A stretch of DNA of 64,000 bases, from the NCBI GenBank assembly GCA_903970145.1, contig CAJCHO010000014.1, positions 16,913 through 80,912 on the forward strand. Reading direction: 5' to 3'. This document shows, one piece after another, positions 1 to 8,311 of this stretch. This DNA comes from Mycobacteriaceae bacterium (lineage in GTDB: Bacteria; Pseudomonadota; Gammaproteobacteria; Burkholderiales; Burkholderiaceae_D). A program made the position numbers and the translations under genes. The notes beneath the pieces are model-generated. The model was not told where the DNA came from. It did not search any database and was given only the letters and a program-made list of their open reading frames with translations. Position 1 is the first letter of the stretch, and every line of letters starts with the position of its first letter.

Positions 1-73
1 TTCCCAGCGACTGTTGAATGATTCGAAGCAGCGCTGCGCGCTCTTCATCACCGAGGTCATTCAAATTTGCCAT
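1..73 (-). CDS. 5' end of an unidentified gene, cut by the window edge
   Basis: An ATG opens a reading frame of 24 codons that runs off the left edge. The visible peptide begins MANLNDLGDEERAALL and is acidic and helical-looking, with no stop. No convincing Shine-Dalgarno sequence precedes it. It would be transcribed away from the exopolysaccharide locus. Too little is visible to assign a family, and it could be a chance frame. Confidence 0.3.
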   Translation of the reverse strand, partial: MANLNDLGDEERAALLRIIQQSLG

Positions 74-393
74 AACTTAGACCGCTAGATCCCCATGTCC
101 CGATCCACGAAGATAGCAAACTTCGTACCCAATTCAAGTGAACCTTTTCACGCGCGCTCTGCATTGACACTTCCAGATTCAACTAGGTCGTTGTCCGAGA
201 AATCATTAGGATTTTTCCTTGGCAAACTGTCAACCGAATAGCTTGCACGAATCCCGCCAGCGCGAAAGTGCGGCAGGACACATAAGGACAGCGGAGCCGA
301 TTCCGGGCGAGGCCCGGGATTCAGGCTCTCTTGCCGCTCCACCCGCTGCGCGGTTATGCTCAAGATCATCCGCTTCTCCCACACAGGGACTTC
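74..393. other. Intergenic region upstream of epsL
   Basis: This stretch separates the truncated leftward gene from epsL and should hold the promoter of the exopolysaccharide locus. A TTGACA hexamer occurs at 164-169, but no good -10 lies 16-18 bases downstream. I found no sigma-54 GG/GC pair with correct spacing. Other than an AGGGA Shine-Dalgarno just before the chosen epsL start, I see nothing I can support. Confidence 0.4.
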
Positions 394-1752
394 ATGCCAG
401 TTTCGAGGACAGGAATTCCCCGCGAAAATTCGCGTCTCTCGACGAAATTCGCGCTGATCGCGTCATCGGGGAAGGGCGCAAAGCTGTCTCCATCTAGGTC
501 ACCTAGACGGACTTATGACAGCCCAATTCGACCGCCCCTTTGGCTGCGATCGATGGTCATGGCCCTCCTAGTTCTGATCGGGACCGTTGCTGCAGCGCAA
601 CAACCCCTCATTCTCCAGCCGCCCGATGAATTATTCTCGCCCGATATTTCGATTTCTCATTTCGATGACGACAATCTGTTTCGCCTCCCGGCCGGGGTAA
701 CACCGCAGGTCCTGCCCGGCCAGACCGAGAGATCCGACGATTGGACGGTCACGTCGCTGGGCTTCAAGATCGACAAGGAATATTCCCTGCAACGCTTCAC
801 GCTCGAAGCAGACGTCGATCGCTACGACTATTCGACCTATCACTTCCTCGACTTCACAGCTTTCAATGGCAACGCCAACTGGGCGTGGTCTGCAACACCG
901 GACGTTACCGGCCATCTGATCTTCACTCGCACGGAAGTTCTGAACAGCTTCACGGACTTCGCAATCCTCGACGAACGCAACATCAATATCAACCAGACCC
1001 GACGCTTCGATATCGACTGGAGCACCGGCGGTGCGATTCACGTCGGGGGTGCGGTCGATCAACTGGTCCAGAGCAATACCTCACCGGTCTATGAGCTCGA
1101 AGACGTGCGCATAAATTCGGTCGAGCCGTTTATCAACTACGTCTCGGTGGCGGACAACTCGATCGGCTTATACGGACGCGCGTCGACCGGTGACTACATC
1201 AATCAGGTCCTCAACCCGGCCTACCAGGTCGATACCGGATTCACAGAACATGAGGTAGGCGCGCGCGCCACCTATATCGTCGACGGGCAAACCAATCTAT
1301 TCGCGCAGATCGGGTTTCTCGCGCGGGACAACGATCACTTCGGCTCGCGCAATTTCCACGGCGTCGATGGGGTGCTTAACTGGACCTGGGATCTGAGCGG
1401 CAAGACCACGCTGGTTACCACTGCCACGCGCACGCTGAGCGCCTACGAAACCCCGGAATCGAGCTATCTCATCTACAACAAGATCACCGTCGGTCCGACT
1501 TGGGAAGTCACCGATCAGGTTGCGCTGGGAATGCGACTTCAGGATACGCAGTACCGTTTCGAAGGGGCCCTCACTCCACAGCCGATTTTGCGAGACGACC
1601 TGATCCACTCGGTTCAATTGCTCGCGCAGTGGCAGCCAGTGCGCGAGCTCACGCTTTTATCCTCGCTGACTCATTCCTTCCGCAATTCGAACTTTCCCGG
1701 CCTGCAATTTAGCGACCAGATCGTTTCAATCGGCGCGATTCTGAAATTCTAG
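394..1752 (+). CDS. epsL: EpsL-family outer-membrane beta-barrel protein of an exopolysaccharide locus
   Basis: The 452-residue product has a hydrophobic segment ending in AAA-QQ that looks like an export signal. It is followed by alternating aromatic/polar strands typical of a beta-barrel (for example RYDYSTYHFLDF) and a C-terminal aromatic residue (ILKF). Sequence style and position next to epsD-epsI match the EpsL family of exosortase-B-linked polysaccharide operons, thought to help export or anchor polysaccharide at the outer membrane. The ATG used follows an AGGGA at 385-389. Starts at 331 or 553 are also possible; the long basic stretch before the hydrophobic core makes the N-terminus uncertain. 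Family call by recall, not by search. Confidence 0.78.
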   Translation: MPVSRTGIPRENSRLSTKFALIASSGKGAKLSPSRSPRRTYDSPIRPPLWLRSMVMALLVLIGTVAAAQQPLILQPPDELFSPDISISHFDDDNLFRLPAGVTPQVLPGQTERSDDWTVTSLGFKIDKEYSLQRFTLEADVDRYDYSTYHFLDFTAFNGNANWAWSATPDVTGHLIFTRTEVLNSFTDFAILDERNININQTRRFDIDWSTGGAIHVGGAVDQLVQSNTSPVYELEDVRINSVEPFINYVSVADNSIGLYGRASTGDYINQVLNPAYQVDTGFTEHEVGARATYIVDGQTNLFAQIGFLARDNDHFGSRNFHGVDGVLNWTWDLSGKTTLVTTATRTLSAYETPESSYLIYNKITVGPTWEVTDQVALGMRLQDTQYRFEGALTPQPILRDDLIHSVQLLAQWQPVRELTLLSSLTHSFRNSNFPGLQFSDQIVSIGAILKF

Positions 1753-1764
1753 GATTTCGACGAC

Positions 1765-1781
1765 TTGTTGCGTCGCAACAA
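1765..1781. repeat. Perfect 17-bp inverted repeat after epsL
   Basis: TTGTTGCG and CGCAACAA flank a single T, 13 bases after the epsL stop codon. As RNA it could form a short hairpin; as DNA it could be a dyad-symmetric protein site. No T-run follows, so it is not a typical intrinsic terminator. Confidence 0.35.
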
Positions 1782-1785
1782 CGAT

Positions 1786-1897
1786 TAGTCCGATAGAACC
1801 ATCCCCGCGCAGTCCGGGCATATCTGGAGCTCGCGATTCGGACTCCAGTTTCAGAGACGAACAGCCGAGCCTTTCGGGTCTTGGGTCAATCGGACTA
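1786..1897. repeat. Cluster of three TCGGACT motifs in both orientations, with a hairpin
   Basis: TAGTCCGAT at 1786-1794 is the exact reverse complement of ATCGGACTA at 1889-1897. A third copy of the core, TCGGACT, lies between them at 1838-1844. CTGGAG (1824-1829) and CTCCAG (1843-1848) can pair around the middle copy and are followed by TTT, so a weak terminator for epsL is one reading. An alternative is a regulator-binding array ahead of the small secreted-protein gene. Confidence 0.35.
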
Positions 1898-1995
1898 TAG
1901 GCAACGCGGCGCGCAAATGATCATATTGCGGTGCGGTATCTACACGTATGGTCGGTAGGACAGATCGTCTCCTTCTCCATTCGAAAAAGGCTAGC

Positions 1996-2403
1996 ATGGC
2001 TGCGCTTTGGAAGCCCATTCGACTGAGTCTGATTGTGTTCGCCACGCTTGGCCTATCAGCGGCCAGCGCCGCAGACACCCCGATGGTTCGGGTGGCGTCG
2101 TATGCCGCCAGCCCGAGGCTGGCGTCCCTTGATCAATCCCGGATAGCGCCTTACGCGATGCAGGGCGAAGATTCGGCGGTAGCTACTCTTCGATACGAAC
2201 TTCCAGGGACATTCACCGGCGTCGCCAATCTTGCAGGTTCAAGCTTTAGCGCCATTGCCTCAGGTCCCGTGCCCGACGCATCGCCTGACAGGCCTGCGCA
2301 TTGGCCCGAATGGACGGAGCTGCCTCCCAGCAAATGGGGTCACGTCATCGCCGGCTTGGCGATGATTGTCTTCGTTGCCGTGCGCCGCATGACGGGGGTT
2401 TGA
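1996..2403 (+). CDS. Small secreted protein with a PEP-CTERM-like C-terminal sorting signal
   Basis: The 135-residue product starts at an ATG preceded by AAGG with 5-base spacing. It has a classic signal peptide (KPIRLSLIVFATLGLSAASA, cleavage near residue 22), then about 90 residues of low-complexity Ala/Ser/Pro-rich sequence. The C-terminus is tripartite: PPSKW motif, hydrophobic helix GHVIAGLAMIVFVAV, then RR. This matches the layout of exosortase substrates (usually PEP-S-x-W, helix, basic end), with PP replacing PEP. It sits between epsL and epsD, five genes from xrtB, so it is likely the local exosortase substrate. No enzymatic domain is visible. The substrate role is inference. Confidence 0.72.
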   Translation: MAALWKPIRLSLIVFATLGLSAASAADTPMVRVASYAASPRLASLDQSRIAPYAMQGEDSAVATLRYELPGTFTGVANLAGSSFSAIASGPVPDASPDRPAHWPEWTELPPSKWGHVIAGLAMIVFVAVRRMTGV

Positions 2404-2545
2404 CAGTTTCGCTTGGCTACCCAGAAGTTGAGGTGTCGGCGTGTAGCACCAACTCGGTTGTCATCCGATTTGGGGCACTTGCCCGATGAAGTAGGCGGCT
2501 AAGTGTGTCAAACTTCGACTCCTACTTCCTCGCGCAGTTGTCAAG

Positions 2546-3463
2546 ATGACATCACAGGCCCGTCCATTCCAGTCCGCCGTTATTGCACTATGTGTCTGCA
2601 CGGCGCCTGTCTTACTTGCTGGGTGCGAGCGGCACAATGGGAAGTCGAGCTCACAGGTTGTTGCAAAAGTAGGCTCCTACGAAATCACGCAATATGAAGT
2701 GAACAACGCGTTCGCGCGCCTGCCCGAAGTACCGCCCGAAAAGGCCTCTGAGGTGCGAGCGCAGGTCCTGGAAGGCTTGATTACCCAGCGCCTCGCGGTG
2801 AACCAGGCTCAGGTCTTGAAGTTAGACCGCTCGCCAGCTGTCGCTGCAGCTTTGGAGTCCGCGCGGCGCGAAGTACTCGCGCGCGCCTTCTACGAACAGA
2901 TTCAATCGTCGCAGCCCGAACCGACCGCGGATGAGGTTCGCAAATATTACAATGCCCACCCCGAGCTGTTTTCTGCACGACGGCTCTACGTGATCAAGTC
3001 GGTTGCGGCATCGAACACCCCCGAGGTGCTGGCCTATGCGCAGGAATTTGCGAACTCAGGCAAGAACATCGACCAATTCACACAATGGCTGCAGGACAAG
3101 GGCATCCGTTTTAATGCGACCACGGCCGTAGTCGCCCCAGAGAGCGTACCTCTGGATTCCCTCGCGCGGCTGGCACAGACCAAGGACGGAGGAATCCTGT
3201 TGCGAGCCACCGATTCCAGCGTCTCGCTCGCGCAAATCCTCAATTCCAGATCCGCACCGCTCAATGAAGCGGAGTCATCAGCCGCGATCGTGCGTTTCCT
3301 CGACAGCCAACGTGGAAAGGAGGCTGTAGACCAGGAGGTCGCGCGCTTGCGTAGCCAAGGCAAGGTCGAGCTGCTCGGAGAGTTCGCTACCACACCGGCC
3401 GTGTCCGGAGCGCCGGGCGACACCCCGTCAGGCAGTCCAAATTCGGCGACGGGGGGCAAGTAG
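2546..3463 (+). CDS. epsD: EpsD-family peptidyl-prolyl isomerase-like lipoprotein
   Basis: The 305-residue protein has a lipoprotein signal with lipobox LLAGC (Cys27), so it is expected to be membrane-anchored and periplasmic. The following region (AKVGSYEITQYEVNNAF, then VLEGLITQRLAVNQA) is the SurA/PpiC-type N-terminal chaperone fold. A PPIC-like section follows around residues 120-250, and the tail is rich in Gly, Ser and Pro. It matches the EpsD family of exopolysaccharide operons, whose exact role is unproven; assisting EpsL or EpsE assembly is plausible. A 142-base gap precedes it and epsE follows by 82 bases. Confidence 0.8.
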   Translation: MTSQARPFQSAVIALCVCTAPVLLAGCERHNGKSSSQVVAKVGSYEITQYEVNNAFARLPEVPPEKASEVRAQVLEGLITQRLAVNQAQVLKLDRSPAVAAALESARREVLARAFYEQIQSSQPEPTADEVRKYYNAHPELFSARRLYVIKSVAASNTPEVLAYAQEFANSGKNIDQFTQWLQDKGIRFNATTAVVAPESVPLDSLARLAQTKDGGILLRATDSSVSLAQILNSRSAPLNEAESSAAIVRFLDSQRGKEAVDQEVARLRSQGKVELLGEFATTPAVSGAPGDTPSGSPNSATGGK

Positions 3464-3545
3464 TGCAGAAGCCGCTCATTTGCCGGGAACCGGAACCCTG
3501 TAAATCGAATCAGATAATCATGTCTTTGACTGGGATGGCGAATCA

Positions 3546-4352
3546 ATGAGAATGCTCAAGACCTACTTGTTTGCTCTTCTGACTTTGATTGCGGGCTTTG
3601 CTCAAGCCGACCAGGCGCGAGACTACCAACTCGCAGCAGGCGACACGATCCACATCACGGTATTCCAGAACCCTGACCTGATGCTCGACACCCGCGTGTC
3701 CGAAGGAGGAACCATTACCTATCCCCTGATCGGAGCCATCCAGATCGGCGGACTGACGATCGGTTCGGCCGAGCAGAAGATCGCCCAGGCGCTCGATCAC
3801 GGCGGCTTTGTCAAAGGGCCGCAGGTCAATATCGCGCTGGTTCAAAACATCGGGAACCAGGTCTCGGTGCTTGGCTACGTCAACCGCCCAGGCAGTTATC
3901 CGCTGCTGACTTTTAACGCCAGGCTGAGCCAACTGCTCGCCACCGCTGGTGGCGTCATGGTGGCGCCGGTCGCTGGCTCAAACAAGATCATTCTCTCCGG
4001 TACGCGCGACGGGAAACCCTTCCAGCGCGAGATAGATGTCGCAAGCATTTACCTTGAGAATCGCGCTCCGGACGATGTGGTTCTCTCGGGCGGTGACACG
4101 ATATTCGTGCCCAAGGCACCGATGTTCTACATTTATGGACAGGTGAATCGTCCTGGCCAGTATGGGCTGGAACGCAACATGACCGTCATGCAGGCCCTTG
4201 CTTCGGGGGGCGGCCCGACCGTTCGCGGGACCGAGAGCCGGCTAAGGCTGAATCGTCGCGGCGCGGACGGCAAAGTGGTCAGAATCTCACCGGAGCTCAG
4301 TGATGTGATGGAACCCGACGATGTCCTCTACGTAAACGAAAGCTTCTTCTAG
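3546..4352 (+). CDS. epsE: Polysaccharide export protein, Wza-like (EpsE)
   Basis: The 268-residue product has a signal peptide (LKTYLFALLTLIAGFAQA) and the Poly_export domain at about residues 27-110 (DYQLAAGDTIHITVFQNPDL, YPLIGAIQIGGLTI). Two SLBB-type beta-grasp repeats follow (VSVLGYVNRPGSYPL and FYIYGQVNRPGQYGL). This is the family of outer-membrane export channels for capsule and exopolysaccharide. Unlike E. coli Wza there is no lipobox cysteine, and the protein is shorter, as is usual for the EpsE family. It is followed after 9 bases by epsF, consistent with one transcript. Confidence 0.9.
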   Translation: MRMLKTYLFALLTLIAGFAQADQARDYQLAAGDTIHITVFQNPDLMLDTRVSEGGTITYPLIGAIQIGGLTIGSAEQKIAQALDHGGFVKGPQVNIALVQNIGNQVSVLGYVNRPGSYPLLTFNARLSQLLATAGGVMVAPVAGSNKIILSGTRDGKPFQREIDVASIYLENRAPDDVVLSGGDTIFVPKAPMFYIYGQVNRPGQYGLERNMTVMQALASGGGPTVRGTESRLRLNRRGADGKVVRISPELSDVMEPDDVLYVNESFF

Positions 4353-4361
4353 GAATGTCCG

Positions 4362-5777
4362 ATGACCCTCTATCAATTACTGCGCACCCTCGCCGCAAGA
4401 TGGCGCTTGATAGGATTGACTACGATCGCCATGTTGGTGCTCCTGGTGCTGGTCGTCCTGATCTTCCCGACCAAATACACGGGCACAGCTTCGGTTGTGG
4501 TCAGTAGCCAGTCGCAGGATGCGGTTCTGGGCGCGGTCACGCAAATGCCCATTGCCGACACCTATGTTTCAACACAGGCAGATGTCATTGCGAGTCCGCG
4601 GGTTGCGCGTCTTGTAGTAAAGAAGCTGAAACTGGACAAGGATGAGTCGGCCGTAGAATCCTGGCAGGACGAAACCAATGGCAACGGAGACATTGTCGCG
4701 TGGATTGGTGACTTACTCCTTGATCACCTCAAAGTTAAGCCGGGAAAGTTGAGCAACGTCATCGAGATCAACTTCACCTCCAAGGACCCCCACGCCGCAG
4801 CTCAGGTCGCCAACGCGTTTGCAGAGTCCTATCTGGAGACCAATTCAGAGTTGAAACTCGAGCCGGCGCGGCAGACGGCACAGTTTTTTGACGTGCGCAT
4901 CGGCGAACTGCGAAAACAGCTGGAGCAGGCACAGGAACGCCTTTCGCAGGCGCAAAAACTGGTGGGCATCGTTGTGACCCCCGAACGACTGGATGTCGAG
5001 AACGCGCGCTTGAATGACCTGTCGAGCCAACTGGCGCTCGCCCAATCAGCCAAGGCTGATTCGTCATCGAGGAGCAGGGGTGCCTCAGGCAATGCGGCGG
5101 CGTCACCGGACGTCATTCAAAACAATGTCGTCCAGACTCTAAAGACGCAGATCGCAATAAACGAGTCCAAGTTGAAGGAAATGTCGGAACAACTTGGCCC
5201 CAACCATCCGCAGTTGCTGCGTGCCCAACAAAACCTCGACGACCTTCGGGCGAGTCTGGCGCGGGAGACCTCCCAGGTCGGGACCTCGCTTAACACCGCC
5301 AGTCAGGTCGGCACGGACCGGGTCAGTCAATTGCAGGGCGCCGTCGAGGCGCAACGTCAGCGCATAATCGAACTCGCGGAAAAGCGCGATCATCTCGCGG
5401 TACTGCAAAGCGAGGTGGACAACGCCGAAAAGGTTTACGAACTGGTGATGCAGCGCTACGCACAGACGAGCATTGAAAGCAATGTCTATTCCGCCGACGT
5501 GTCGCTCCTGTCGCCGGCCGCATTTCCGACCGAGCCCTCGTTCCCGCGCATCAAGCTGTTTGCCCTTCTGACGACGGTGTTTGGTCTGTTCCTGGGGGTA
5601 GGCCTGGCTCTGCTGGCTGAGGTTTTCAATCCCATGATTCATGGGGCCGCCGATGTGGCACAACGAATCGGCGTCCCGGTCTTTTCGGTCGTTCCCAAAC
5701 TGAAGACGCGTCGGGCCCGTATCCAGCAGTGGTTCGATAGAATCCGCCGTCGTAAGTCCGTCGAAGTCCCAGTCTAG
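4362..5777 (+). CDS. epsF: Chain-length determinant protein, Wzz-like (EpsF)
   Basis: The 471-residue inner-membrane protein has a transmembrane helix near residues 20-38 (MLVLLVLVVLIFP), a Wzz periplasmic domain, and a long coiled coil at about 175-370 rich in Glu, Gln and Leu. The GNRV-like C-terminal region is SLLSPAAFPTEPSFPRIK, just before the second helix (LFALLTTVFGLFLGVGLALLAEV). Such proteins control polymer length and work with a partner ATPase, here the next gene epsG 16 bases downstream. The basic C-terminus (TRRARIQQWFDRIRRRK) would be cytoplasmic. Confidence 0.9.
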   Translation: MTLYQLLRTLAARWRLIGLTTIAMLVLLVLVVLIFPTKYTGTASVVVSSQSQDAVLGAVTQMPIADTYVSTQADVIASPRVARLVVKKLKLDKDESAVESWQDETNGNGDIVAWIGDLLLDHLKVKPGKLSNVIEINFTSKDPHAAAQVANAFAESYLETNSELKLEPARQTAQFFDVRIGELRKQLEQAQERLSQAQKLVGIVVTPERLDVENARLNDLSSQLALAQSAKADSSSRSRGASGNAAASPDVIQNNVVQTLKTQIAINESKLKEMSEQLGPNHPQLLRAQQNLDDLRASLARETSQVGTSLNTASQVGTDRVSQLQGAVEAQRQRIIELAEKRDHLAVLQSEVDNAEKVYELVMQRYAQTSIESNVYSADVSLLSPAAFPTEPSFPRIKLFALLTTVFGLFLGVGLALLAEVFNPMIHGAADVAQRIGVPVFSVVPKLKTRRARIQQWFDRIRRRKSVEVPV

Positions 5778-5793
5778 GCACAGAGCGATCACC

Positions 5794-6681
5794 ATGACAT
5801 CCATAACACAAGATTCGATAAGACCGAGCGTCTCACACGATCACAAACGCGACCGTTCGATCGGCGCCATATTGGTCGATGCCGGGCGATTGACTCCTGA
5901 ATTGGCGGAGCGCATTCTGCGCCACCAGAAGGAACACAATGTTCGCTTCGGTGATGCAGCGCTGGACTTGGGGATTCTTACTGAGGACGACCTGCGATTT
6001 GCGCTCGCGCATCAGTTCGAGTACACCTACCTCGCCCCCGGCGAAACACCGGCCACCGCTGACGTCGTCGCGGCATATCAACCCAACCACCCTTGCGTCG
6101 AAGCCATCCGCGCGCTGCGCAGTCAGCTGATACTGCGCTGGCTCGACAACCGGGTCGACCGGAAATCGCTTGCAGTCGTGAGTTCGGAGAGCGGAATCGG
6201 ACGAAGTTTTGTGACGGCGAACCTGGCAGTCGTATTTTCCCAGCTCGGGGAACGGACACTCCTGATTGATGCGAATCTGCGCGCACCATCGATGCACAGG
6301 CTGTTCAAGCTGCAGAACCGGATGGGCCTGGCTTCGGTGCTGGGTGCCGGGCTCAGTCAATACCCGATCGTTCAATTGCCGGCATTCGTCGGACTGTCGA
6401 TCATTCCTTCGGGCCCCACTCCTCCCAATCCCCAGGAACTGCTTTCCAGACCAGCCTTCCGCGGGCTGATTGAAAGTGCGGTCAACGAGTTCGACGTCGT
6501 GCTAATTGACACTCCTGCCTGGAGCGAGGGGGCGGACGCACAAATCATCGCCGCGCGCGCCGGTGCTGCGATCCTGGTGACGCGCCAGGACTACACATCG
6601 GTGAACGCAGCCACAAACTTCGTCGAGACCCTGGGGCAAAGCGGATGCCAGGTTCTTGGGGCTGTGATGAATCAATTCTAG
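5794..6681 (+). CDS. epsG: EpsG-family chain-length tyrosine-kinase-like ATPase
   Basis: The 295-residue cytoplasmic protein has an N-terminal GspE-N/MshEN-like module at about 20-80 (IGAILVDAGRLTPELAERIL, LGILTEDDL) and a BY-kinase-type P-loop domain from about 105. The Walker A segment at 131-139 is SESGIGRSF, with Arg where Lys is usual. Walker A' is LLIDANLR at 156-163 and Walker B-like IDTP follows near residue 237. The C-terminus ends VLGAVMNQF without the tyrosine cluster that BY-kinases autophosphorylate. It is the expected partner of EpsF in controlling polymer length. Whether it phosphorylates tyrosine cannot be told from sequence. Confidence 0.87.
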   Translation: MTSITQDSIRPSVSHDHKRDRSIGAILVDAGRLTPELAERILRHQKEHNVRFGDAALDLGILTEDDLRFALAHQFEYTYLAPGETPATADVVAAYQPNHPCVEAIRALRSQLILRWLDNRVDRKSLAVVSSESGIGRSFVTANLAVVFSQLGERTLLIDANLRAPSMHRLFKLQNRMGLASVLGAGLSQYPIVQLPAFVGLSIIPSGPTPPNPQELLSRPAFRGLIESAVNEFDVVLIDTPAWSEGADAQIIAARAGAAILVTRQDYTSVNAATNFVETLGQSGCQVLGAVMNQF

Positions 6682-6691
6682 AGATCGCGCG

Positions 6692-7570
6692 ATGGCCATC
6701 GCTACGCAGGCTAAGAGCAATGGTGCCGAATCCGCCTTTTGGTACCTGCTCCCGATTGGCGCTGGCTTGCTGGCGATGTACTTGCCAAGCTACTTCGATA
6801 CCGGGCGCCGATTCTGGATTCGTCCCGACGAAATCCATGCTCCCATCATTCTGATGATTCTGCTGTGGCTGTTATGGCGCGAGCGCGGCGCTCTTACCTG
6901 GGGTGCCAACTCCACTGAGCGGGCCGCTGGGGCCGCCCTGTTCTGCCTGGGGCTGTTGCTATATATAGTGGGCCGCTCCCAGGAGTTTTTTCAGTTCGAT
7001 CTAGGCTCCCAGATCCCCGTCTTGCTCGGTCTGGCTCTGATGCTGGGCGGCAAGCGGGCGTGCATGCGCATTCTATTTCCAGCGTGCTTCGCCCTCTTTC
7101 TTATCCCGATTCCGCCATCGGTTCTCGATCAAGTCCTCGTCCCGCTGAAAGTGACGGTTTCGCAGGTAGTCACCGAGATGCTCTTTTTCCTCGGTTATCC
7201 CATTTCGCGGACCGGTGCGGTCATCGTCATCGGTCAGTACAACCTGCTGATCGCCGACGCGTGCGCTGGACTGCGGTCAATGCTCGCGCTCAGCGGCATT
7301 GGACTGCTCTATGTGTACCTGCTCGCTAGCAGGTCGGTCGCTAGAAACGCGCTGTTGCTCGCATCGGCGATTCCAATTGCCTTCATCGCCAACGTTGCAC
7401 GCGTTACCCTGCTGGTATTGATCACCTACCACTGGGGTGACGAGGCGGGAAGTCAATTCCACGACGCAGCGGGATTCGTAGAGATTGCGCTTGCCTTTGG
7501 CGCGTTTTTTGCGATCGATACCCTTCTGGTCCGCTTGCGGATCGATTCCGTGCGGGCGGCTGCCCCATGA
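6692..7570 (+). CDS. xrtB: Exosortase B, membrane cysteine transpeptidase-like
   Basis: The 292-residue protein has about eight transmembrane helices and the three conserved exosortase residues: Cys191 (ADACAGLRS), Arg237 (ANVARVTLL) and His257 (QFHDAAG). Exosortases cut PEP-CTERM tails and are thought to pass the protein to a cell-surface acceptor. Position after epsG and before epsI, with a 4-base ATGA overlap into epsI, is the standard exosortase B layout. The only candidate substrate I see in the window is the small protein at 1996-2403. Confidence 0.9.
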   Translation: MAIATQAKSNGAESAFWYLLPIGAGLLAMYLPSYFDTGRRFWIRPDEIHAPIILMILLWLLWRERGALTWGANSTERAAGAALFCLGLLLYIVGRSQEFFQFDLGSQIPVLLGLALMLGGKRACMRILFPACFALFLIPIPPSVLDQVLVPLKVTVSQVVTEMLFFLGYPISRTGAVIVIGQYNLLIADACAGLRSMLALSGIGLLYVYLLASRSVARNALLLASAIPIAFIANVARVTLLVLITYHWGDEAGSQFHDAAGFVEIALAFGAFFAIDTLLVRLRIDSVRAAAP

Positions 7571-8298
7571 TGTCGGCTACGCCGCGCGCCCTGATCGTGG
7601 CGGTTGTCTTGGCCATGCTGGCAGCTTCCGCTGCGGCCATCGCTCTTGCACCAAGCGTCGTAGTAGAGAAGCCTGACGGGCACTTGGCGGAACTGATCCC
7701 AACGACGCTTGGCGTATGGCAATCAATGGAAAGCGGCGCCGAACAGGTGAGCCTGTTCACGGTCGACGAAGAGGGAGGCAACCCGATGGATCGGGCCTAT
7801 GATGACTCGCTGCTCAGATCCTATGTCGATCGAGACGGCCACGTGATCATGCTGGCCATCGGCTACGACCGGGTTCAACGCGAAGAGGATCGCGTCCACC
7901 GGCCGGAGATCTGCTACATCGCGCAGGGATTCAAGATCCTGTCTGACAGTTCGGTAAGTTACAACATTGCCAGTCGCCCACCCCTTAGCATCGAGGGCAG
8001 ACGAATGCTCGCCAGAAGCGGGCCACGCCTGGAAGCGGTGAGCTATTGGATCCGCATGGGCAATACCTTCGCCCAGAATCCGTGGACATCGCGTGCCTAC
8101 GTCATTCGTGAGGGCCTGGCGGGTCGCCTGCACGACGGAATTCTGGTGCGTGTCTCCGAAATCATTCGAAGTGACGGCGATGCTTCAGGATCGTATCTTC
8201 GCCAGGAAGCGTTTCTGAACGAGATGTTGCAAGCACTCGCGCCTGCGGCGTCCCATATGTTGGTCGGGGTGGATCCGCCCACCAATCACGACGGCTGA
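7567..8298 (+). CDS. epsI: EpsI-family exosortase-associated protein
   Basis: The 243-residue protein has one N-terminal hydrophobic helix (ALIVAVVLAMLAASAAAIALA) and a periplasmic domain carrying the EpsI hallmark HRPEICYIAQGF at about residues 111-122, a Cys-containing motif shared with the C-terminal domain of fused exosortases. It overlaps xrtB by ATGA, implying coupled translation. In related loci EpsI is needed for polysaccharide production and may assist the exosortase; its biochemistry is unknown. Confidence 0.88.
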   Translation: MMSATPRALIVAVVLAMLAASAAAIALAPSVVVEKPDGHLAELIPTTLGVWQSMESGAEQVSLFTVDEEGGNPMDRAYDDSLLRSYVDRDGHVIMLAIGYDRVQREEDRVHRPEICYIAQGFKILSDSSVSYNIASRPPLSIEGRRMLARSGPRLEAVSYWIRMGNTFAQNPWTSRAYVIREGLAGRLHDGILVRVSEIIRSDGDASGSYLRQEAFLNEMLQALAPAASHMLVGVDPPTNHDG

Positions 8299-8311
8299 TC
8301 TCTTCACACCA

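Noticed and set aside
160..192. TTGACA as -35 of an epsL promoter
   Set aside because: No acceptable -10 hexamer at 16-18 bases; the nearest TAGGTC is 14 bases away.
2460..2490. Possible sigma-54 promoter before epsD (TTGGGGCACTTGCCC)
   Set aside because: The GG and GC elements are only 9 bases apart, whereas 12 are needed.
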